Shown here piece by piece: positions 1 to 5,254 of a DNA stretch of 6,925 nt. The stretch is taken from contig JASIBM010000192.1 in NCBI GenBank assembly GCA_030045175.1, positions 1-6,925 of the forward strand, given 5' to 3'. The notes under the pieces were generated by a model. That model was not told where the DNA came from. It was given only the letters and a program-made list of their open reading frames with translations, and did no database searches. Origin of the DNA: Streptosporangiaceae bacterium. Its GTDB lineage: Bacteria; Actinomycetota; Actinomycetes; Streptosporangiales; Streptosporangiaceae. How positions within the stretch are numbered: position 1 is the first letter of the stretch; each line of letters begins with the position of its first letter. Made by a program: the position numbers and the translations under genes.

Positions 1-354
1 CTCTGTGTCCATGTGATGCACCGAGGCAACGGCCGTGACCAGGTCGAACGAATCTGCCCGCAGCGGCCAGGTGGCGGAGGGCTCGGCAAGGAAGTCGCCG
101 AGCACGTAGGTGATCCCCCGCGCCCGCGGGTGCGCGCGAGCGATCTCGATGCTCCGCTCGTCGCGGTCCATGCCGGTGACATCGGCCACGAAGCGACGCA
201 GTCGCCTGGTCAGCGCTCCCTGCCCGCAGCCAACGTCAAGCGCCCGATCGCAGCCAGGCGGCGCCGCGTCGAGTATCACCCGGTGGTAGTGCGCATTATG
301 GTTCCACGGCTCGCTCTCGCCGGCCGGCCCGCGTTCTTCTTCGCCGTCGGTCAC
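1..354 (-). CDS. Class I SAM-dependent methyltransferase, 3' end missing
   Basis: The product transfers a methyl group from S-adenosylmethionine to an unidentified substrate. The visible 118 residues form the first half of a Rossmann methyltransferase domain. They include a WNHNAHYHRVIL lead-in at about residues 17-28, glycine-rich SAM motif I DVGCGQG at 40-46, an acidic residue in GMDRD (about 61-65) at the end of strand 2, a GDF at 86-88, and FDLVTAVASVHHM at about 103-115, typical of motif IV. The frame is open through base 1, so the gene continues off the window. I chose the GTG at 354 because it gives a compact MTDGEE start close to the conserved WNHN block. An in-frame ATG at 414 would add 20 residues, and neither start has a clear Shine-Dalgarno. 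It is divergent from the acyl-CoA dehydrogenase operon and shares its 5' region, including the palindrome at 467-485. A link to lipid oxidation is not shown by the sequence. Confidence 0.85.
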   Translation of the reverse strand, partial: MTDGEEERGPAGESEPWNHNAHYHRVILDAAPPGCDRALDVGCGQGALTRRLRRFVADVTGMDRDERSIEIARAHPRARGITYVLGDFLAEPSATWPLRADSFDLVTAVASVHHMDTE

Positions 355-466
355 GACATCAAGTCTGCGAGCTGACACCGCCGCCGCGCCGACGTTCTCG
401 ACATTGACGTGCATAAGGCCCGGTCAGACGGCTTGACAAGGGCGCGCGGGCCTTGTTCTCATCGAA

Positions 467-485
467 CTTAGAATTTGATTCTAAG
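467..485. promoter_or_regulatory. Perfect palindromic operator candidate in a divergent promoter region
   Basis: CTTAGAAT-TTG-ATTCTAAG is a perfect 8-bp inverted repeat with a 3-bp centre, AT-rich within GC-rich DNA. It lies in the 145-205 bp gap between the divergent methyltransferase and acyl-CoA dehydrogenase genes. The palindrome contains TAGAAT, a good -10-like hexamer on both strands, so a bound protein could block RNA polymerase in either direction. A second site of the same design is at 4129-4147. The half-site TAGAA resembles that of the TetR-family regulator KstR of actinobacterial steroid catabolism (TAGAAC-NN-GTTCTA as I recall it). The centre here is one base longer, so it is probably a different protein. 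No regulator gene is in the window. Confidence 0.7.
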
Positions 486-546
486 ATTTTAAGATCATCG
501 GGAACGTCGGCTGGCCTGCCCGCGGCCCGCGGCCGGCGGTGTCGCC

Positions 547-554
547 AGGGGAGG
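547..554 (+). promoter_or_regulatory. Shine-Dalgarno site fixing the first dehydrogenase start
   Basis: AGGGGAGG lies 5 nt before the ATG at 560. It supports that ATG over the in-frame GTG at 539, which would place the same sequence inside the coding region. Confidence 0.75.
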
Positions 555-559
555 CGGCC

Positions 560-1846
560 ATGGATCTTGACCTCGGCCCCGAGATCGAGGCGTTCCGCGG
601 GGAAGCGCGTTCGTGGATCGGGGCGAATGCGCCCGAGGGGCTGGCCGAGCTGACGGACTGGACGCTCGGCTACACCCCCGGCGGGTATCCGCGAGCCGAC
701 GTGAGCGCGGCCATGGCGCACCCGAAGTACGCGCAGTGGGAGGCCAGGCTCGCCTCGGCCAGGCTGATCTGCCCTGGGTGGCCCGCCGAGTTCGGCGGGC
801 AGGGCATGGACGGCGTCCGCCTCGCCGTGCTCGACGAGGAGTTCCACGCCGCCGGCGTGCCCAGGGTGCGGCGCGGCATGGGCGAGAGCCTGGTCGGCCC
901 CTCGATCATCGTGCACGGCACGGACGCGCAGCGGGCCTATTTCCTGCCGCGCATCATCTGTGGCGAGGACGTGTACTGCCAGGGCTTCTCCGAGCCCGAT
1001 CACGGCTCCGACCTGGCCGGGGTGCAGACCCGCGCGGAGGTGGACGGGGACGAGGTCGTCGTGACCGGGACGAAGGTGTGGACGTCGTATGCGGCGCGGG
1101 CGAACATGATGTTCGCGTTGTGCCGCAGCGACCCTGGCGCGCCGAAGCACGCCGGGCTGTCGTTCGTGCTGCTCCCCTTCACCGACCCCAAGGTCAGTTA
1201 CCGGCCGATCAGGCAGATGTCGGGGGCGGAGGAGTTCTGCGAGGACTTCATCGACGGCGTGCGGGTGCCGTTGTTCAACGTGATCGGCGGCCTGAACAAC
1301 GGCTGGCGGGTGGCGATGACCACGCTCGGGCACGAGCGCGGCGGGGCGGCGATCGTCTCGCACCTGAACTACGAGCGCGAGTTCTGGGAACTGGTCGAGG
1401 CGGCGCGCAAGAACGGCAAGACCGCCGATCCGCTGGTGCGCCAGGAACTCGCCCGCGCCTACACGGGCGTGGCGGCGATGCGGTTCACCGGGCTGCGGTC
1501 GCTGGCGTCGATGGCGGCCGCGGGCCCGGCCGGCCAGCCAGGCCCGGAGGCGTCGGTCGCGAAGCTGATGTGGAGCGAGTACCACAAGCGGTTCGGCGAG
1601 ATCGCGATCGGCATCGCCGGCGCCGACGCGCTGGTGCGCCCGGACGGGCCTGGGTACCCGACGACCGGGTGGCAGAACGTGTTCCTGGGGAGCCGGGCAG
1701 GAACGATCTTCTCGGGGACCAGCGAGATACAGCGCGGCATCATCGGCGAGCGGGCGCTCGGCCTGCCGAAGGAGCCCTCAGCGAACTCGCCAAGGCAGCC
1801 ATCGACGATAAAGCCTTCATTCGGAAAAGGGGCGGGGCCGGCATGA
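560..1846 (+). CDS. Acyl-CoA dehydrogenase subunit with helix-G glutamate (FadE/ChsE type)
   Basis: FAD-dependent dehydrogenase that forms the 2,3 double bond of an acyl-CoA, the first step of beta-oxidation; 428 residues, cytoplasmic. It shows an N-terminal helical domain, then the PAEFGGQG turn at about 75-82, the flavin/substrate strand segment QGFSEPDHGSDLAG at 141-154, VTGTKVWTS at 168-176, and the C-terminal FSGTSEIQRGIIGERALGLP at about 384-403. The usual MCAD-type catalytic Glu (YEGT) is replaced by Ser in FSGT. A Glu in GHERGG (E259) sits where isovaleryl-CoA and long-chain dehydrogenases carry their helix-G catalytic base, so the subunit is probably active. After the usual end (GLPKEP) there is an unusual tail of about 22 residues. 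The stop overlaps the next start as ATGA, so the two are translationally coupled and probably form a heteromer. The substrate is not identifiable; a role in steroid or branched-chain catabolism is inference. Confidence 0.9.
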   Translation: MDLDLGPEIEAFRGEARSWIGANAPEGLAELTDWTLGYTPGGYPRADVSAAMAHPKYAQWEARLASARLICPGWPAEFGGQGMDGVRLAVLDEEFHAAGVPRVRRGMGESLVGPSIIVHGTDAQRAYFLPRIICGEDVYCQGFSEPDHGSDLAGVQTRAEVDGDEVVVTGTKVWTSYAARANMMFALCRSDPGAPKHAGLSFVLLPFTDPKVSYRPIRQMSGAEEFCEDFIDGVRVPLFNVIGGLNNGWRVAMTTLGHERGGAAIVSHLNYEREFWELVEAARKNGKTADPLVRQELARAYTGVAAMRFTGLRSLASMAAAGPAGQPGPEASVAKLMWSEYHKRFGEIAIGIAGADALVRPDGPGYPTTGWQNVFLGSRAGTIFSGTSEIQRGIIGERALGLPKEPSANSPRQPSTIKPSFGKGAGPA

Positions 1847-2958
1847 AGCTCGCGATCAGCCCGGAGCAGCAGGAACTGCGCGAGTCCGTGCGGCGCTTCC
1901 TCACCGACCGGGCGCCGTTGCCGCGGGTACGCGAGCTCATGGAAACCGAGACCGGCCTGGACCTCGACGTCTGGCGGCATGCCGCCGGCCAGCTTGGGCT
2001 GATGGGCATCGCGATCGGTGAGGAGTACGGGGGCTCCGGGTTCAGCTTCGCCGAGCAGGCGCTCATCTGCGAGGAGCTCGGCGCGGCGCTGTTCACCGGG
2101 CCGTACCTGGCCAGCGCCGTGTTCGCGGCGAACGCGCTGCTCGCGTGCTCCGACGAGGGCGCCAAGCACGACCTGCTGCCACCGATCGCCAGCGGCGAGA
2201 CGATCGCGACGCTGGCCTTCACCGAGGACGACGGCTCCTGGGAGCCGGGCGCGATCCGGCTGTCGGCGACCAAGAACGGGCACGGCTGGTCGCTGGATGG
2301 CCACAAGAGCTTCGTGCTCGACGGCTACCTGGCTGGACTGGTCCTGGTCGTCGCCAGGACCGACGACGGACTCTCGCTGTTCGCCGTCGACGCGGGCGCG
2401 CCTGGGCTCACCCGAACGGTCTTGCCCACGCTCGACCAGACCAGGAAGCTCGCCAGGTGCGAGTTCGCATCGGTAGCCGCGAGGCTGATCGGCTCACCGG
2501 GTGACGGCACGGCGATCTTGAACCGGGTGCTCGATGTCGGCGCGATCGCCCTGGCCGCCGAACAACTCGGCGGCGCCCAGCGGGCGCTCGACACGGTCGT
2601 CGCCTACGCCAAGGTCAGGCACCAGTTCGGCAGGCCGATCGGCAGCTTCCAGGCGATCAAGCACCGGTGCGCCGACCTGCTGCTCGAAGTCGAGTCGCTG
2701 CGCTCGGCCGTGGCCTACGCCGCGGCGGCCGTCGCCGAGGACTCCCCCGAGGTACCCGTGCTCGCCGCCCTGGTCAAGGCGCTCGGCTCCGACGTGTACT
2801 TCCACGTCGCCGCCGAGAACATCCAGATGCACGGCGGCATCGGCTTCACCTGGGAGCACGACGCCCACTTGTACTTCAAGCGGGCCAAGTCAAGCGAGCT
2901 GTTCCTCGGCGACCCCGGCTACCACCGCGAGCGCCTGGCCACCCGCCTGGGCATCTGA
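1843..2958 (+). CDS. Acyl-CoA dehydrogenase partner subunit lacking both catalytic glutamates
   Basis: 371-residue acyl-CoA dehydrogenase family protein, starting at the ATG within ATGA; AAAAGGGG lies 10 nt upstream. It has the N-terminal helices (about 5-120), the beta domain (about 121-220) and the C-terminal helical domain with RHQFGRPIGSFQAIKH (259-274), the flavin-contacting segment of the family. AENIQMHGGIGFTWEHDAHL (324-343) follows. At the YEGT position it has FLGD (354-357), and at the helix-G position it has LDVGAIAL (230-237), so both known places for the catalytic Glu are empty. In mycobacterial ChsE heterotetramers only one subunit supplies the base and the partner completes the flavin site. 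The same division of labour is inferred here, with the upstream gene product supplying E259. A stand-alone dehydrogenase is less likely. Confidence 0.9.
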   Translation: MKLAISPEQQELRESVRRFLTDRAPLPRVRELMETETGLDLDVWRHAAGQLGLMGIAIGEEYGGSGFSFAEQALICEELGAALFTGPYLASAVFAANALLACSDEGAKHDLLPPIASGETIATLAFTEDDGSWEPGAIRLSATKNGHGWSLDGHKSFVLDGYLAGLVLVVARTDDGLSLFAVDAGAPGLTRTVLPTLDQTRKLARCEFASVAARLIGSPGDGTAILNRVLDVGAIALAAEQLGGAQRALDTVVAYAKVRHQFGRPIGSFQAIKHRCADLLLEVESLRSAVAYAAAAVAEDSPEVPVLAALVKALGSDVYFHVAAENIQMHGGIGFTWEHDAHLYFKRAKSSELFLGDPGYHRERLATRLGI

Positions 2959-2988
2959 CCGGGCGCCACCCGCTGAACCCAGGAACCC

Positions 2989-3102
2989 ATGATCGATGAC
3001 CTCGCGGGAGCGGGGCAGCCGGTCATCGGCGGCCCAGCGTGGCGCATGACGTGCGAGCTGAACAACAGCAAGGACCCCACGCTGCTACATGGACGACAGT
3101 AA
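2989..3102 (+). CDS. Possible 37-residue small protein
   Basis: An ATG 31 nt after the dehydrogenase stop, with AGGA upstream at only 4 nt spacing, opens a 37-codon frame that ends at TAA. The product begins MIDDLAGAGQPVIGG and ends in SKDPTLLHGRQ. I do not recognise it. It has no signal peptide, membrane segment or known motif. The one hint that it may be coding is that the nearby direct-repeat copy, in a different frame, also encodes SKD-x-TLL when read from its own ATG at 3089 (22 codons, stop at 3155-3157). If real, it would be the third gene of the dehydrogenase operon. It may equally be noncoding or a gene remnant. Confidence 0.25.
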   Translation: MIDDLAGAGQPVIGGPAWRMTCELNNSKDPTLLHGRQ

Positions 3103-3117
3103 GGACTCCACGCTGCT
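3062..3117 (+). repeat. Two 25-bp direct repeats, period 31
   Basis: Copies at 3062-3086 and 3093-3117 match at 22 of 25 positions; the shared core is ACGCTGCT at the 3' end and AAGGAC in the middle. The copies are separated by 6 nt. Each encodes N/D-N/D-S-K-D-P/S-T-L-L in the frame of an ATG of its own, although the 31-nt period puts the copies in different frames. Confidence 0.75.
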
Positions 3118-3283
3118 GTCGGCCCATGCAGAAGGTTGTGGCACACGTGACGTCTGAGTCGTATGCGGCTCCCGGGGTACAGCTCGACGCTGCGGAGCGG
3201 ACAGGATGACGGCGGCGCGAGGCGTTGCGATAGCAGCCGGCGCCGTCGGCGTGCCGCCCGATCCGCCCCCAGCCGGACCCGGT

Positions 3284-4081
3284 TCAGCGCTGCGGGACGG
3301 GGACGCCTAGCTCGGCTAGGAGTTCCTGGGAGTAGGCGATCCGGCCGGTCAGCGCCCGTGGATCACCCGAGCACAACATCAGCGCGGCCTGCGCCATGAC
3401 CGACGGGGGCTCGGCGTTGGGATCCTCGTGCGTTGTCAGGTGGTGGAAGATCGTCCCTGGCGTGGGCACGACCTGAGTCGGCGACAGCGCGTTGACGGCG
3501 ATGTTGTCGGCCCACAGCTCGGCGGCCAGCCCGGTGGAGAACCGCTCGATCGCGGCCTTGCACATGCCGTACACGGTCGCGCCGCGGGCGGCGAACCCGG
3601 ACGGCGGCAGCGCGGGGTGCCTGGCGGCCACCGACGAGATGTTCAGTATCCAGCCGCGACCGTGGCCCCGCATCGACGCCAGCACCAGCGTCGCGAGCTG
3701 GAACGACGCCTCCACCTGCACAGCGAACATCAGCGCGTACCGCTTCTGGGAGAAGTCCTCCACCCGCGTGAAGTACGACACGGCGGCATTGTTGACCAGG
3801 ATGTCAGGCGTCCCGAGCTGCCTGATCGTCTCGGTGACCAGGCGCTCGCGGTCGGCCGGCCTGGCCAGGTCGGTCGCGATCGCCACCGCCGTCCCGCCGG
3901 ACGCGTTGATCGCGGCCGCGGTCTCGCCGATGGTGCCGGCCAGCGGGGAATCGCCCTCCCCCGTCGTGCGCGCAGCCACCGCGACCGCCGCGCCCTCGGC
4001 CCCGAACCGCCTGGCGATCTCCGCGCCGATGCCACGGCTAGCGCCGGTCACGATCGCGACCCGCCCGTCAAGAACGCCCAT
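3284..4081 (-). CDS. Short-chain dehydrogenase/reductase, probable hydroxyacyl-CoA dehydrogenase
   Basis: NAD(P)-dependent oxidoreductase of 265 residues with the classical SDR fold. The cofactor motif TGASRGIG is at 12-19, Asp71-Leu72 after strand 3, NNAA at 97-100, the serine segment NISS at 147-150, and the catalytic YGMCK (Y171, K175). Arg38 after strand 2 suggests NADP(H) preference. The 20-21 residues between the serine and Y171 are longer than in most SDRs. The segment ARTTGEGDSPLAGTIGETAA recalls HSDL2-like SDRs. The ATG at 4081 is chosen because AGGAGGG sits 6 nt upstream; the GTG at 4102 would bury that site. It is divergent from the hydratase gene with a 99-bp gap carrying the palindrome at 4129-4147. 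Oxidation of the 3-hydroxyacyl-CoA made by the hydratase is inferred from context. Another alcohol or ketone substrate is possible. Confidence 0.9.
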   Translation of the reverse strand: MGVLDGRVAIVTGASRGIGAEIARRFGAEGAAVAVAARTTGEGDSPLAGTIGETAAAINASGGTAVAIATDLARPADRERLVTETIRQLGTPDILVNNAAVSYFTRVEDFSQKRYALMFAVQVEASFQLATLVLASMRGHGRGWILNISSVAARHPALPPSGFAARGATVYGMCKAAIERFSTGLAAELWADNIAVNALSPTQVVPTPGTIFHHLTTHEDPNAEPPSVMAQAALMLCSGDPRALTGRIAYSQELLAELGVPVPQR

Positions 4082-4087
4082 CGCCCG

Positions 4088-4094
4088 CCCTCCT
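4088..4094 (-). promoter_or_regulatory. Shine-Dalgarno site fixing the SDR start
   Basis: Read on the minus strand this is AGGAGGG, 6 nt before the ATG at 4081. It decides for that start over the upstream GTG at 4102. Confidence 0.8.
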
Positions 4095-4128
4095 GTTGAC
4101 ACCCGCCCAGCCCGCCGCCAACAATAAT

Positions 4129-4147
4129 TTTAGAACGAAATTCTAAT
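4129..4147. promoter_or_regulatory. Second copy of the operator candidate, between divergent genes
   Basis: TTTAGAAC-GAA-ATTCTAAT has the same 8-3-8 architecture as the site at 467-485; the inner six bases of each arm are the conserved part (TTAGAA/TTCTAA). It lies 48 bp from the SDR start and 34 bp from the hydratase start. It overlaps AT-rich -10-like sequence such as TAAAAT on the minus strand (4127-4132). One dimeric regulator could therefore control both genes here and the dehydrogenase operon. Confidence 0.65.
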
Positions 4148-4180
4148 TCCCAAGCCTAACAAAATGCGCTGGAGGTCATC

Positions 4181-5062
4181 ATGCCGCTCGACCACTCCCT
4201 CGTCGGGCTGACTGGAGAGCCGCGCGAGCGGGCGTGGACCTCGACCGACGCGCTGCTCTACGCGGTCGGCGTGGGGGCCGGGCTCGATGACCCGCTGCAG
4301 GAACTCGAGTTCACCACGGAGAACTCGGAAGGGCTCACCCAGCAGGTGCTGCCCACGTTCGCCGTGCTGATCTCCCAGGCCCGCCCGGCCCGGCGCCTCG
4401 GCGACTTTGACCCGGCCTTGCTCGTGCACGCGGAGCAGTCGTTCGAGCTGCACCGGCCACTCCCGGTGGCCGGTGCGGTGCGGACCGCCTCGACCGTGAC
4501 CGGGATTTATGACAAGGGCTCGGGCGCGCTCATTCACGTAGAGAACGTGGCGGTAGACGCCGCGACCGGCGAGCCATTGGTGACCGCCCGCAGCGGAACG
4601 TTCATCAGGGGCGAGGGCGGCTTCGGCGGCGAGCGCGGCGGCAGCGAGCCGTGGGAGCGCCCGGACAGGCCAGCCGACCACCAGGTCGTGCTGCCGACCC
4701 GGCCAGAACAGGCGCTGCTCTACCGCCTGTCCGGGGACAGGAACCCGCTGCACGCGGACCCGAAGTTCGCCGCGCGGGGCGGGTTCGCCAGGCCGATCCT
4801 GCACGGGCTGTGCACCTACGGCTTCACCGGGCGGGCGCTGCTGCACGCGCTGTGCGGCTCGGATCCGGCCAGGTTCTTGTCCATGGCCGGGCGGTTCACC
4901 CAGCCGGTCTACCCTGGCCAGACGCTCGTGGTCTCGATCTGGCTGGCCGACGGCGCGGGTGGCGCGGGTGCGGGCTCTAGTCACAGGGCGCTGTTCCAGG
5001 CCGCCACGCAGGACGGGCCGGTCGTGATCGACCGGGGCGTGCTACAGTTCCGCGCGGACTGA
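4181..5062 (+). CDS. MaoC-type enoyl-CoA hydratase 2 (double hot-dog)
   Basis: 293-residue enzyme expected to add water to trans-2-enoyl-CoA to give the (3R)-hydroxyacyl-CoA. The length fits a double hot-dog protein. The N-terminal half (about 1-145) lacks catalytic residues. The C-terminal half (about 165-293) carries the hydratase 2 signature YRLSGDRNPLHADPKFAA with D186, N188 and H191, followed by PILHGLCTYGF (205-215). Relatives are actinobacterial MaoC hydratases of the HtdY/ChsH type and the hydratase domain of peroxisomal MFE-2. GGAGGT 4 nt before the ATG supports the start. The glycine-rich stretch near 257-266 is probably a loop. It is divergent from the SDR, and a (3R)-specific SDR would be its natural next step. 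The end of the gene overlaps the first unit of the 13-bp tandem repeat. Confidence 0.92.
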   Translation: MPLDHSLVGLTGEPRERAWTSTDALLYAVGVGAGLDDPLQELEFTTENSEGLTQQVLPTFAVLISQARPARRLGDFDPALLVHAEQSFELHRPLPVAGAVRTASTVTGIYDKGSGALIHVENVAVDAATGEPLVTARSGTFIRGEGGFGGERGGSEPWERPDRPADHQVVLPTRPEQALLYRLSGDRNPLHADPKFAARGGFARPILHGLCTYGFTGRALLHALCGSDPARFLSMAGRFTQPVYPGQTLVVSIWLADGAGGAGAGSSHRALFQAATQDGPVVIDRGVLQFRAD

Positions 5063-5121
5063 CCGTTCTGAATGGCCGCCTGGAATGGCCGTTAGGAATG
5101 ACCGCGTGGAATAGCCGGACG
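5057..5121 (+). repeat. Five tandem 13-bp repeats
   Basis: Units start at 5057, 5070, 5083, 5096 and 5109, exactly 13 bp apart, with consensus GAATGRCCGNNNG. The first unit (GACTGACCG...) contains the hydratase stop codon, and the last unit degenerates to GAATAGCCG. The array lies in the hydratase-sigK gap, about 130 bp before sigK. Thirteen bases is neither a codon multiple nor a helical turn. Function unknown; a protein-binding array or a slippage tract are both possible. Confidence 0.8.
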
Positions 5122-5139
5122 GCCGCTGGCCAACGCCGT

Positions 5140-5145
5140 TATAGT
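5140..5145 (+). promoter_or_regulatory. Weak -10-like TATAGT upstream of sigK
   Basis: TATAGT matches the housekeeping -10 consensus at 5 of 6 bases, but no TTGAC-like -35 lies at 16-18 bp. It could give a basal sigK promoter with a leader of about 100 nt. Confidence 0.2.
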
Positions 5146-5219
5146 CGCTGCCCATAGGTAGCCGGGCAGCAAGGCTGGTCGAGTAGGCCGCACCCTCGCC
5201 GCTCCCTGCCACGGTGACC

Positions 5220-5247
5220 CCAATCCGATCGCGCCAGCTCTCCGAAT
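5220..5247 (+). promoter_or_regulatory. Probable SigK-dependent autoregulatory promoter
   Basis: CCAATCCG at 5220-5227 and CCGAAT at 5242-5247 form a bipartite ECF-type promoter. Mycobacterial SigK promoters are described, as I recall, as CCATCC (-35) and CCGAAT (-10). The -10 match is exact and the -35 (CAATCC) matches at 5 of 6, with 15 bp between. Transcription would begin at about 5253-5255, on the sigK ATG itself, giving a leaderless mRNA; the ATG has only AGGG 3 nt upstream. The same elements recur at 6716-6743 with identical spacing. Confidence 0.6.
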
Positions 5248-5254
5248 AGGGTCC

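Larger units (their letters stand above)
2959..3283. other. 325-bp gap between convergent genes, no secure gene
   Basis: The acyl-CoA dehydrogenase and SDR genes converge here. The gap holds a 25-bp imperfect direct repeat (3062-3086 and 3093-3117) and short overlapping ORFs that encode a shared SKD-P/S-TLL peptide. There is no strong hairpin with a T-run. Bases 3158-3283 show nothing I can assign. Longer open frames across the region are arginine-rich or low-complexity and look like GC-driven shadows. Confidence 0.6.

Noticed and set aside
433..461. TTGACA at 433-438 as a -35 box
   Set aside because: The hexamer is perfect, but the only -10 at 17-18 bp is a poor TCTCAT, so a promoter here cannot be supported from sequence alone.
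781..800. Perfect 9-bp inverted repeat GCCCGCCGA/TCGGCGGGC
   Set aside because: It encodes the conserved PAEFGG turn of acyl-CoA dehydrogenases; codon choice explains it.
359..1585. 408-codon open frame on the minus strand
   Set aside because: It lies antisense to the first acyl-CoA dehydrogenase gene, is rich in Arg/His/Pro/Ala and has no recognisable domain; a typical GC-rich shadow frame.
613..2958. Apparent 781-residue fusion running into the second dehydrogenase
   Set aside because: Residues before the ATG at 1843 are an off-frame reading of the first dehydrogenase; only the part from 1843 onward has family motifs.
3306..3320. CCTAGC-TCG-GCTAGG hairpin near the SDR 3' end
   Set aside because: It lies inside the SDR coding region (LLAELG) before the stop, with a short stem and no T-run; not a convincing terminator.
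4452..4474. 9-bp inverted repeat in the hydratase gene
   Set aside because: Within coding sequence of the N-terminal hot-dog domain; expected by chance at this GC content.
5057..5121. CRISPR array
   Set aside because: The units are 13 bp with no spacers and are imperfect, unlike CRISPR repeats, and no cas gene is present.
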